NCBI GenBank assembly: GCA_032358255.1 | Contig: JAULBX010029644.1 | Coordinates: 1 to 20,474 of the forward strand | DNA from: Heterotrichella gracilis | Lineage: Eukaryota; Sar; Xanthophyceae; Tribonematales; Xanthonemataceae | Length of the DNA stretch: 20,474 bases | Reading direction: 5' to 3' | Part shown: in pieces, positions 9,289 to 18,646 of the stretch | Position numbering within the stretch: the stretch's first letter is position 1 | Layout: the number at the start of each line of letters is the position of its first letter | Translations under genes and position numbers: made by a program | The notes under the pieces: model-generated | Told to the model about the DNA's origin: nothing | Database searches by the model: none | The model's input: the letters and a program-made list of their open reading frames with translations, nothing else

Positions 9289-10809
9289 GCTGGCGACCGC
9301 CGCCCGCCCACTGCTGGCTGAGCTGTTTGCTGCTGGACTCAAGGCGGTGCGGTGACAGGAGGGTTTGGGAGTTCAAAGGACAGGAGGAGGGCAGGCGGAG
9401 CAGGATGGTTATTTTACATTGGAGGGGGGTGTGGGACAGAGAAGGGGGCGCTTGGGACAGGAGGGGGAGCTTTGGGACATTTAGGGCATGGGTGGATACG
9501 TTTGTAGACGGTGGTGTAGGGTTGCAAGGATGGACAGTGTGTGGTCTGGAGGACGTACCGAAAGGTCTGTTGTATTCTAGGCTTGCAGGGTGCAGGACTT
9601 AGCACCTCCTTTTTGAGCTTCAAACGCATGGTGCCCTTGAACCAATCACATGTATAGCTATGTGGTAGTTGGGGCACAGCTTGGTGGCACCATGTGCCGC
9701 CATTCAGGTATCCATACGTGAATTGTGTAGATAATCCCCCACATTGCCCCACCTATCACTATCCCCTTGGTCAGCGCTTTTCCACTCCAGATGATGGAAG
9801 GTCCGTGTGTGTTGCAAATTGTGTTGCTAATGGTTGGCTCTTGTGGCGCTTGTGCAAAGGGCTTATATGCGATAGTTGCAACAGCATATATTGTGCTGGA
9901 CAGGTAAACAAGGCATGTGGCAAACCCCACCTGTCGTTGCGTGTCAACCTACGTTGCATCCTCGTGCGCCAGCTGACCCTGAGATCGGCAAGGCAGAGGG
10001 GGAGCACGTAGAGGCACTGGTGAGTGTGGCTGCATCTGCATTGCCGCTCCTCGTTTCCTGTCTACTGAAAGAACCCAATTTGTGCGGCACTACCTCAACG
10101 TTTAAGGTTGGGTCCACCTGTCAAACATAATTAGGTGGGCCTGCGCTGCTATCACTGATCCCATGTGCCACCCTTGGATGTCCAGGCTGCGGAGCTGCTA
10201 GTCAAAGCGGCCGCACTGTCGGCAGCGCAGGCCCTGGTGGCGGCACTGCGCCAGGCACTGGAGGACATGCAGCGCACGGAGATGCCACCCACCACATACC
10301 TGATGGCGGTAAGCATTGCAAATACCCTTCCAATACCCTAGCATGTGAGCTGTCACCATTGTCGCGTGTGGGTCCAATCCGTGTCATAGATTGCCAATAA
10401 TGTGCCTCCCATGGCGTCACACCGTGGCTTGTGCAGGGTCTGTGGGATCGCAATAGAGTTTTTGTGACCCCTGCGATCAGTAGGGATGGTTAATACAATC
10501 ATAATAGGTCCTGGCATTACCTCCCTGCCCTTGGTAATGCCATAAGAGCAAAGGGCGGGCATGTGACCACCAGAAGATAAAGATAGTTTGTAATTTTGCC
10601 ACTGTGGTTTGCAGGAGGGAGCCAGTATGCAGGCTCGCCTCGAGCAGCTGCAGTGCGAGCCTGATGAGCTGCGCGATGGGGCAAGCGATGAAGATGGCGA
10701 GACCGCATCTTCAGTGGCGGTGGTGGTGCGCTGGTGAGCATCCCGATGGCATTGGGTTGCGGTGGGTGCATGCAAGCCTTTGTGATGCATGAATCCTAAT
10801 GATGGTGCA

Positions 10810-10916
10810 GAAATGGTATGTCCACCGCCCTGGCAAAATTGTCTGGCGCCGCCTGTGCAAGGCTGGCTGTACTGCAAGAACGCAAGTCCATAATTTGTAA
10901 CTAACAAACTAACCAA
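10810..10916 (+). mobile_element. Second 5'-truncated LINE tail, same family as 5199-5476
   Basis: TGGCGCCGCCTGTGCAAG (10842-10859) matches TGGCGCCGCATGTGCAAG in the first fragment (5397-5414), and GGCTGGCTGTACTG matches its CTGGCTGTATTG. Both then end with TGTAACTAAC-type tails (10896-10914 here). Only about 15 codons of ORF2 plus the 3' UTR remain. It sits in the intron between 10733 and 10942 of the coiled-coil pseudogene, in the same orientation as that gene. Confidence 0.65.
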
Positions 10917-12059
10917 TCCTGGTGCCCACCTCCTCCCGCAGGCACTCGAGGAGCTCTTGCCCACAAGTGCTGATGGCGGCCTGGATGAGCTTCTGGCGCA
11001 CGCACGATGTGGTCGCTGAGCTGCAATGCCAGCTGGCGCAGTACAACGCAGCGTACTGCGCACTGCACGAGCGCTGCACACAGGCTGAGGGAGCGGCTGC
11101 TCGAGGCGGAAGAGCTGGGTGTCGGTGAGCTTGCATGTTGATGCGATGATTTTCCACATGGTTGCAACTCCGTTGGTGCTGCAGTTGCCTCTCATGCCGC
11201 AAATGCACATTAGGTTTTGCTCCTTGATGCAGGCAGGGCGGTGCGCCTGATGTGTGCTGTGTGCGTGTGCAGGCCCGCAAGGATGTGCGCGGGCAGCTGA
11301 TGGAGGCGCAGGAGCAGTGCTACAGTGGTCCTTAGCAAGGGGAGTGTGGCCTGCCTGCGCACCCTGCGTGAGGAGTACGAGGGCACCATGCGCACTCTCA
11401 ATGGGGACAACGAGCAGCTGGTGGACGGGCTGCGGGAGGAGAGCAAGCGGCTCATGGAGGTGCGTGGGGGGTGGGGGCCCAGGAGCGCCCTCCTCGGAGG
11501 GCATGACCTTTTGATCCCCTAGTCATGGGTGGGCAGTGGCAGGCCAGGGACTTCCTGCACTGCTTTTGGCCGCTCAAATATACATAAGTGGTGGTGCTTG
11601 GTGACTTTTCTAGTACTATGGATGTGCCGTGTTACTCATTGGATGTTGCCAATGTCCTGATTGTGCCCCCACTCCACAGGAGATGGTGGACAAGAAGGTG
11701 GAGCTGGGCGAGCTGACCGGGTTGTATTGCCAGCTCAACTCCATCGTGGCCAACCACTCGGGAGGCCATCCTGTCACTCTGCGGGACAGAGGGGCTGGCC
11801 AGCGCCGCCTCCACGCCCTGGGTCCGGGACCCGGTGGTGGCAGCAGCATCAGAAGCGCGCCTGCTGACTCCTCGTGGATATGGCGCGGACCCTGTCGACG
11901 AGGGCAGCATGACGTCTCGCCCGCGCTCTGCCGACGCCGTCACGCCCCGCCAGCGGTCCGCCGACAGCATGTCTGGCAACGTCACGCCGTGTGCGCAGTC
12001 GGTTGCCCCAGGCAGGACCGTGGTGGCGCGCATGCCGCTTATAAAGCTGCGGTAATAAT

Positions 12060-12640
12060 ATAATTTTGGTATGGGGTTGGGTTTATTTCAGTATAATGGG
12101 TCCAAGTGGATTTGTTTTGGTATAAGGGCGCAGGGTGGGCCTATACTAGTATAGCACCACTTAGACTGGGTCAGTTTTAGTATAGTGCTACAAACTTGGC
12201 CAATTTTGGTATGTGGTGGGGTTTAAGCTGCGCGTTTAGGGTCACGTAGAGTGCCCTGCAGGGTTTCATAGGCATTTTATCAGGCAGGTACACCCTTGAG
12301 GGTTTCCGGCTGCGCGTTTAGGGTTATGTAGAGTGCCCTGCAGGGTTTCATAGGCATTTTATCAGGCAGGTAAACCCTTGAGGGTTTTTGGCTGCGCGTT
12401 TAGGGTAATTTAGAATGCCTTTTAGGGTTGCTGTGGTCCAAATGGTTAGGGTTTTCCACTGCTGCCCAGGGTTTATGTGTAGCGAACCCTTGTAAGGATT
12501 ATTTATACCAAAAACCCTTGTAGGAGACTTATACCAAAAATGTTGGTATATATACCAAACTTGACCTTTAGTGCAGCGCTTATACAAAGACAGACCCACT
12601 TTGGGGGCTTATACCAAAGTAAATCCATCCCCATACTGAA
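12060..12640. mobile_element. AT-rich foldback-like element with TTTGGTATAAG inverted repeats
   Basis: The left part carries repeated TTTGGTAT or TTTAGTAT motifs (12063, 12114, 12173, 12205) and the right part repeated inverted TTATACCAAA motifs (12504, 12529, 12609). The best pair is GGATTTGTTTTGGTATAAG (12108-12126) against 12608-12626 on the other strand, 17 of 19 identical. TTGGTATATATACCAA at 12543-12558 is a perfect 16-bp palindrome. No transposase is present. It starts right after the last open block of the coiled-coil pseudogene, and may lie in an intron if 12660-12815 is a final exon. Confidence 0.5.
12227..12425. repeat. 82-bp tandem repeat with telomere-like motifs
   Basis: Units start with GCTGCGCGTTTAGGGT at 12227, 12309 and 12391, a spacing of exactly 82 in both intervals. 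The first two are full length and differ at about five positions; the third fades after about 35 bases. Each full unit contains TTTAGGGT, CCCTGCAGGG and ACCCTTGAGGGTTT, the last two being small palindromes. It forms the core of the foldback-like element around it. Confidence 0.85.
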
Positions 12641-12659
12641 ACAAAAGCATGACCTTAAG

Positions 12660-12815
12660 CTGCCCCGCCTGCCGCTGAACAAGCTCAACCGCCATGGCAG
12701 CAGCAACAACCTGGCAGGCCAGCTCAGCACAAGGAAGAGCTGGCGGGGCCCTGTGCCTGTGCCGGTGGTGGTCATGGCATCATCAGAGCTAGCACCCGCC
12801 ACTTTAGGGCTGTAG
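12660..12815 (+). pseudogene. Possible terminal exon of the coiled-coil gene
   Basis: A 51-codon block ends at TAG 12813-12815 and reads LPRLPLNKLNRHGSSNNLAG, then STRKSWRGPVPVPVVV. It is basic and Ser/Asn-rich, and LPLNKLNR echoes the MPLIKLR that ends the block at 12053, which itself overlaps a possible donor (CTGCG|GTAATA). The phases do not match at the simplest junction, so the link is uncertain. It could be a separate fragment. Confidence 0.3.
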
Positions 12816-12829
12816 CTCTGCTGATTGCG

Positions 12830-13440
12830 CAGCAAGGCAGGGGCTGGGGAAGCGGAAGTTAACGCATGTAAGGGAACTTCCTTCAAGGGCATCCCTTCCT
12901 AGACGCCATTCCAGTGTAGTACATATTTGCACCACTACCTTGGTGCATCTTGGGCGCCTCAGTCAATCGTGCGGTTTGAATAGAAGATGAATCAGCAGAA
13001 ACAGAGTGAATTATATCAACATATACTTGAGGTCGACCGTACCATCATGTTCCATCATCAACCCTCAGAGTTGACCAGAACTCATTAGGCTGCTTGTGGG
13101 AGTGACATGCCATCGCAACCTTAAAGCATTCAGTTCTTATTGCCAGTTGCAATAACCCCATTTCTGCGGGATAATTTGTTCGGGATCGTGATGGCAATGC
13201 ATCCTTTGTGTAGTGATTTGTCCAGTCCACTTGGTTGTCGTCTTTGGATTATATCAACAGTTCATTATATTTTGTTTACCTAGCCAGTTTGTTGTGCAGT
13301 ATTGGAATCACAAAACACTAAGTGAACTCTGAAGCGAACCACAAAATGTCATTGTATTTAGTAGATTGTCCAGTCCAGTTGGTTGTACGAAAGGTGTTGT
13401 CTTTGCAGTGCACAATTGTTATGGTAGCCGTAGTTGACCA
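12830..13440. other. Gene-poor stretch with a 21-bp direct repeat
   Basis: No convincing gene was seen. TTGTCCAGTCCACTTGGTTGT at 13218-13238 recurs at 13366-13386 with one change, 148 bp later. The - strand of 13045-13230 has an open frame with EFWSTLR, faintly like LINE polymerase sequence, but too short to assign. Confidence 0.4.
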
Positions 13441-13457
13441 CTTGTAGTCGCCCCAGG

Positions 13458-13537
13458 CCTGCCAGTGGCTCAGCACCTGAGTTTGAGCTTTGAGCTCAAC
13501 CAAGCAAAGGGTCGCAGGTTTGAATCCTGAGGGCAGC
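13458..13537 (+). repeat. tRNA-derived SINE head or tRNA pseudogene
   Basis: The sequence shows an A-box-like TGGCTCAGCACC (13466-13477) and a B-box-like GGTTTGAATCC (13517-13527), the internal RNA polymerase III promoter spacing of a tRNA. TTGAG (13483-13487) pairs with CTCAA (13495-13499) around a 7-base loop CTTTGAG, which would place TTG at the anticodon (Gln-like). The T-arm has four good pairs around TTTGAAT. The D-loop lacks GG, the variable region is about 14 nt, and only part of the acceptor stem pairs (TGCC at 13460-13463 with GGCA at 13532-13535). It is therefore more likely a tRNA-derived SINE or pseudogene than a working tRNA. Confidence 0.5.
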
Positions 13538-13539
13538 AA

Positions 13540-14840
13540 TTTATTTCGATTCAGCCTATTCTGCCATGAACTTTGTGTCGGGAGAAATGGGTAGCACAAA
13601 AGTGCGAGGTTGCGGGCACGGCGTGCTGGCCCCCGTATGTCCGCCACTGTGTCGACGAAAGCCGCCTCAATGGTTAGTCAAGCCATGACTTTGGATTATG
13701 GGGTGAGGCTTACCCTGGAGGTTCACCTTTCGCGGTAACCACCAAACCTTGTTGACCACATTTTGCTACTTAGCGTAGATTAATTATGCAGCTCTATGTC
13801 ATACCAACTGTAACGGGTTGTCTATTTTATCAGCGTTTTTAAATGAACTTGAAGATTGTGGCACGTTGCCGATCTCAGCTTATATAGTCCTCAAGTTTCT
13901 AAAAGCACTAATGCTATGGCGCTGTTGCCATTATAAGCTCGGCTGCCGCAGAGTTATTAGGTGCTGGGTAAGAGGGAGTTGGCATCGTAGAAGGTGCCCT
14001 CAGGGCAGGCTGGTGTGTGACAGCAGTGGCCTTCTAGATACGTCTCAGGTCTTGCCTTCTTAGTCGGCCCTTAGTCAGGACTGCAGCTGTAACAGTTTGC
14101 TACTGAACATGTTTGAACTCCTTGGTGATCTTGGAGAAGATGGGCTTCTCAAGCGTGCTCTAAGCATATAGCTGTTCAACCCTTTCTGCCAAGCCCCAGC
14201 CGAAGCCAGGTTTCTGACACGCTTGAGATTCTACTATTCTTTGATTGGCGCGCACGACCTTGTAATGGATACCAGGTCGCATCTCAATCGTCTGCAGTCA
14301 CGATCATGACTCGCGACCTTGTCTGGACGCCCATGTGGAGCCAACTATGATCAACCCTAAAAGGTTATCTTATATTAATTCTATTTAATATTCATTTATT
14401 TATTCTGTCTGCAGCACTAGAGTATCAGTCTGTTACATCAGCATGCAGCCTTATTCTGAGAAGGTACACGCTATTTGTCGGGGTGCATGCCCAGTCGGCT
14501 AATAGACAGTAGGTGCAATGCTGTGGAGCAGCATGTGCACGCACATTGCCATAGCCTTCTAATGAGCTATGGTGCGAGCGCCCTCATGATGACTAGATCA
14601 TCCAGTCATTACCCCAGTGAAGGGTATTGCTCTCGACGGTTCAGCTGGGTATAACTCTAGCTTAGGGTCTCACCGACTGTCACAGGAAACAGGCAGCTTT
14701 TAATAAGAGGTATTCCTGTTACACCAACAAAAATATTTGTGGAGTATCATACTCCATAATGGGCTTTCTGATTATTTTGAGTACAGGCTTTCCCCAGTCT
14801 GGGGGTGGTCATTGCACATGATTCCTTCCGAAGGAATAAT
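13540..14840. other. Gene-poor stretch, nothing recognised
   Basis: I see no coding exon series, RNA gene or clear repeat. Open frames are short and lack family motifs. An AT-rich segment lies at 14360-14405. GATTCCTTCCGAAGGAATAA (14820-14839) holds the small palindrome ATTCCTTCCGAAGGAAT just left of the candidate transposon end. Confidence 0.4.
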
Positions 14841-14841
14841 A

Positions 14842-15633
14842 CAGTGGGAGCCACGTAATCGAGTAGGGTTTTACTGGGCGAAAATGGGGGTGGCACTTTG
14901 ATGCCCAGGATGTTTTCCAAGGCACAACACGATGGGCGTCTACTCGCGCGAAAGACTCTTTACAATTTAAACCTCGGCTTTTGGGACCGTTCAGCTCCTG
15001 TGGTTCCCTCGTAAGCCTGTTATTTGCTAGGTTCCGAGCAGTACCGGTCAGGCACGGCCAGCAGCTGGCACATGCCTTGCCTATGACCTCCAGAAATAAT
15101 GTTACAGCGACGGTTGGCGAACCAATTGGCCAGCGTACTTGCTTTCAGAAATTATCTTACATACCTAACATGAGTTCTGAACCAGCTTTGCAGCCTACGG
15201 TAGGGTGTGGAGAACGCATTGTGCGCATTTAAACAGACCCACTTCTGCAGTCAACGGCCATCGAGGCTCTGACAGGCACCCTGCACTACCGGCGTGACTA
15301 CACACAGCACATGCGTTTATCTCGGGCCGTATCCCTTTGGCCTTTAGGTTTTGGGTCAAAGGGTCAAAGGTGCAAAGTGCTACGTGCGGGTGCGCTCGGT
15401 GCGCTCCGCTGCGCCTCGCGCCCCATTCGCATGCTTTTTGCAGGGCATGCATTGGGGGCTGTATGACTTTCCTTGACCAGTTTAAACTCAACCTGTCAAG
15501 CCGCGGCCTCTCTGGGGGGCCAATGGGAGCCAATTAGCCACGTAAGCAGGCCCAGATGGGTGCAGGCGGTTTCGGCTCGACACGGATTTTAAAAACACCT
15601 GACAAACCTTACTCAGTTACGTGGCTCCCACTG
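14842..15633. mobile_element. Candidate non-autonomous DNA transposon with CAGTGGGAGCC terminal inverted repeats
   Basis: CAGTGGGAGCCACGTAA at 14842-14858 is repeated exactly in inverse orientation at 15617-15633, and similarity continues inward (GAGTAGGGTTT against GAGTAAGGTTT). CAGTG ends are typical of Tc1/mariner elements and, in CAGNG form, of hAT elements. TA precedes the left end, while CA follows the right end, so a TA duplication could have mutated; an 8-bp duplication is not evident. The 792-bp span has no transposase, so it would need one in trans. A third related copy, AATGGGAGCCAATTAGCCAC, starts at 15521. Confidence 0.5.
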
Positions 15634-15639
15634 CACATA

Positions 15640-15890
15640 TATATATGAACGGCCAATGTTTTGCAGCAACAGGTTCAGCACAAGGCTTTTACAATGTATT
15701 AAGCAGTGTTTCTGGAAAACAACAATTTCTTATCAACCCCGTCAAATGGGTAAAGGAAAGTCCACATCGTATGTATTGCCAATCCCCTTCCAGTGTTGTA
15801 TAGTGTTGGGTGTTGCCATTTTCCGTTGAACTGTTGAAATTTTCCATTTCAATTTCTTCTAGTGCCGAATAGTATGGGGCCTCATTGAGG
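15640..15890. other. Gene-poor spacer
   Basis: Between the candidate transposon and the 183-bp array I see only short open frames and an (AT) run at 15636-15646. Nothing is assignable. Confidence 0.35.
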
Positions 15891-15891
15891 G

Positions 15892-16615
15892 GCATGCCCC
15901 CACAATAGCAGGATGCCCGTGTTGCGCCGCCATTTAAATGATAGGGTGGCTTGTGCAATGGCCTTGTTTGCAGCAATGTCTGCTTTTGTAATTTAATATG
16001 ACCTGTTTGCACCTCTTTCAATGGGCGCAGCAGCCTTTACCCTGCTTTGCCAAGTCTCAACTCCTTCCTGGGATTAGCACGGCATGCATCCCACCATCCC
16101 CATGCTGCGCAGCTATTGAAATAATAGGGTGACCTGTGCAACGGCCTTGTTTGCAGCAATGGCTGCTGCTGTAATTTTAATATGACCTATTTGCACCACT
16201 TTGAATGGGCGCAGCAGACTTTACCCTGTTTTGTCACGTCTCAGCTCCTTCCTGGGATGGCACGGCATGCCCCCTGCCATCCCCATGCCACGCCGCCACT
16301 GAATTATTAGGGTGACTTATGCAAAGGGCTTGTTTGCAGCAATGGCTGCTGCTGTAATTCTAATATGACCTATTTGCACCCCTTTGAATGGGCGCAATAA
16401 TAGGGTGACCTGTGCAACGGCCTTGTTTGCAGCAATGACTACTTCTGTAATTAATAGTTGACGCGGCACCTCTTTTAAATAGATGCAGCACACTTTACCC
16501 TGTGATGCCAAGTCTCTACTCTATTTGAGAATGACAAGGCATGCCCCCCACCATGCCCGTGCTGCGCCGTCACTGAAAAACAAGGGTGACCTCCAACGGC
16601 CTTGTTTGATGGAAT
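15892..16615. repeat. Tandem array with about 183-bp period
   Basis: The landmark GCCTTGTTTGCAGCAATG or a variant occurs at about 15961, 16144, 16328, 16420 and 16599, giving spacings of 183, 184, 92 and 179. Each unit carries TAGGGTGACCTGTGCAA, the landmark, TAATATGACCTATTTGCACC, GAATGGGCGCAGCAG, TTTACCCTG and CACGGCATGCC. The 92-bp step is a unit that lost about half its length: GGGCGCA joins directly to ATAATAGGGTGACC near 16396. The first and last units are the most diverged. This is a short satellite-like array, or the sub-repeats of a larger element. Confidence 0.85.
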
Positions 16616-16619
16616 GAAT

Positions 16620-17900
16620 TATACTGCCTATTTGCACATCTTAGACTGGGCCTTGTGCAGTCAACCGTGGTCTGGTTAGGCGCCAGGTACGCCATGTCGT
16701 TCTGGGATCGTGAAGCCGTTTACCCCACCTAGCCCTGCGCACTGTCCCTGCTCTAGATGAACTCCAGGATGCACTCTGCAAGGGTCATCCTGGAGGCAGG
16801 GGTGCTGATGCAGCGGCAGTGTACTCCTCTGGAGCACTTAAAGTACCCACTTTTTATGTATACCGTACACAAACAGACTTGTTTGCATCCTGTGCTATGT
16901 ATGGTGGCGTGCACTGAATCAGGAGCCATGGCAGTGCACGGGTTCATACCGTCTCAGATTTGGTGTGCCAGCTGCACTGTTGCTGAGGAGATCCACAGTT
17001 GAGTCTCGTGATTTGCAATTATTTGCTAGGAGATCTAGAGGGGTGCAAAGCATCTACTTGACCCGAAGCCTCGCTGACCACTGCACGGGTCCCAAAGCAA
17101 GTGGCCCACGTTTACTATTGAACTCAGCTAAAATATTGTGCAGGTACTTTAATGGCGTGCTGGCCGGTGCTGCAACTCCGTAGCGACATCGATGGGCGTT
17201 CCCTGTGGGGATCATCAGGATTGACACACTAAACCTCGCGAGTTGCTGCCGTGGTAGCAGCTCAAGCAGTTACAAGCAACAGCAAATCACGCACTGATCC
17301 AGTGATCATGGCATAATGGCACCTAGCTTGACTGGCAGGATAACTTGAAGGTATGCATGCATATACGATGCGTCTCTCCGACATGTGTGCATGCCGCTGC
17401 GGAATACGCAGGAGGGGGCTTTGTTGTCCAACAGTTCGGCTTTGTAGTCTCAAAAACTAACAAATATTTTGCAGAGTGCTTCAACAACTTATGCACATCC
17501 ACGACAGCACTTCGCCGCAGCAGTGTAGACATCGCACCCCTGCATGCAAACCATCACGTATCATACAAAACCATCCTAGTGATGGTGGTACTTTGGGCAT
17601 CACCGCCAGCAGCGCGCTGTTCAGTGCTGCCAAGTTGAGCGTTAAACGAACAGCACAACCAACAGCACAACATCTTCGTTTGTACCCGGGCAGTATAAAA
17701 AAAACCAACCTTGGCGGCAGGTCACAGCGTTACAAGATGTGCAAGGTTGACCACTTCATACTTGAGCCCTGGCATTATGTCCTGTTGACACGAGATAATA
17801 TATTGACAACTACCGTTCTCCCACAATGCCTCACAGTGTGCGGAGCACCAAGTTTGGTAAGTTCGAGAGGGATGCACGGATGCACAGATGGATTGCATTG
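16620..17900. other. Gene-poor stretch with a 10-bp hairpin
   Basis: CTCCAGGATG (16762-16771) and CATCCTGGAG (16786-16795) form a perfect 10-bp stem with a 14-base loop. The hairpin lies inside an 81-codon frame from ATG 16757 to 17002 that begins MNSRMHSARVILEAGVLMQR, mildly protein-like but unrecognised. No other supportable feature was found, and frames between 17260 and 17900 are short and low in coding character. Confidence 0.35.
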
Positions 17901-17912
17901 ACACTACTGCAG

Positions 17913-18066
17913 CCCCCCCCCCCACTTTGCAAAAGGCGATATTGCAAAGTCACCTTGCAAAAGGTTTGCAATAGCTTTCAGCTAGTGTCTCGGGGCAGCA
18001 GACCTTTCAATACCTTGCAGAGCGACTGGGGACTTTGCAATACTTTTCAGGGGGTTTGCAAACGCA
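17913..18066. repeat. C-run followed by a cluster of TTGCAA/TTGCAG motifs
   Basis: Eleven consecutive C at 17913-17923 are followed within 140 bp by seven TTGCA motifs (17927, 17943, 17956, 17966, 18014, 18034, 18055), mostly in ACTTTGCAA, CCTTGCAAAAGG or GTTTGCAAAC settings. TTGCAA is its own reverse complement. No fixed period is visible, so this is a motif cluster rather than a tandem repeat. Confidence 0.5.
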
Positions 18067-18646
18067 GTTTATTGGAAACTTTCGACAAAACTCGAGTGCA
18101 CTCCACTGCAGCTGCTGCAGTGGCTCGTGGCTGTACCCGCTGCTGTCTCGACCCTAGTACTCATAGCTCCAGTAGAGTGTATCCCAAAGTTGATCAATAG
18201 ACAGGTTAACTACTACACTCTGCGCTGCTATACAAGCAACGATGTTTGTTGGGGAATGCGGCGTATATATGCATGCATGTGTTGGAACATGGGGAGTTTT
18301 GCTGTAGTTGTCACCTACGATCAGTACGCGGTGGGCATAGAGATGGGACGCAAAATCCACACCAGCCAACCGCCGCTTATCAAATCCTGGGAAGGCAAGA
18401 TCAGTATTGGTACCTGTACTAGAGGACAAGCCCGGCACAAGTGTGGCTAGTTATCTCCCACAATATAATTACCCACTGAGTAGTACACACAAGGCCAGCG
18501 TGTTTCCGCCCATTAACCATACATGTGTGCACATATTGGGAACTGCAATAAAGTTCTTCTCTTGAAGCATGACTATCACTGGAAGGTGGGGGAGTGCAAG
18601 CAGGGGAAGTCCACAGTCAAAACAACTAGGCTTGTACTGGGGGAAG
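18067..18646. other. Intergenic stretch downstream of the transposase ORF
   Basis: A palindrome-like CTGCAGCTGCTGCAG lies at 18106-18120. Open frames on both strands (for example 18127-18450) have no recognisable motif. This is the 3' flank of the - strand transposase-like gene. Confidence 0.35.

Larger units (their letters stand above)
9289..12815 (+). pseudogene. Probable pseudogene of a coiled-coil protein, multi-exon
   Basis: Exon-like blocks, each bounded by AG and GT: 9289-9351, 9984-10019 (or from 9973), 10186-10308, 10615-10733, 10942-11124, 11273-11459, 11680-12053 and possibly 12660-12815. The peptides are Ala/Leu/Glu/Gln-rich and helical: KAAALSAAQALVAALRQALE, EGASMQARLEQLQ, VVAELQCQLAQYNAAY, RTLNGDNEQLVDGLREESKR and EMVDKKVELGELTGLYCQLN, followed by a Ser/Arg/Pro-rich tail with a repeated RSAD motif. 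Phases agree from 10019 through 11124 and from 11459 to 11680. A TAG interrupts the block at 11333, with coding resuming in another frame from about 11325. The most protein-like reading also shifts frame near 11755. I do not recognise the family; the coiled coil suggests a structural or scaffold role. Indels in the assembly could give the same picture. Confidence 0.45.

Noticed and set aside
10353-11504. 383-codon - strand open frame
   Set aside because: It is the opposite strand of the GC-rich coiled-coil exons and introns; it spans splice sites and has no family motif.
13318-13647. - strand open frame with PSGFKPATLCL
   Set aside because: This type of peptide arises from translating the T-arm of a tRNA-derived repeat backwards; the tRNA-like explanation is better.
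13800-14740. LTR termini (TGTAAC...GTTACA-like words)
   Set aside because: Several TGTAAC/GTTACA words occur, but no paired long direct repeats, primer-binding site or polypurine tract could be found.
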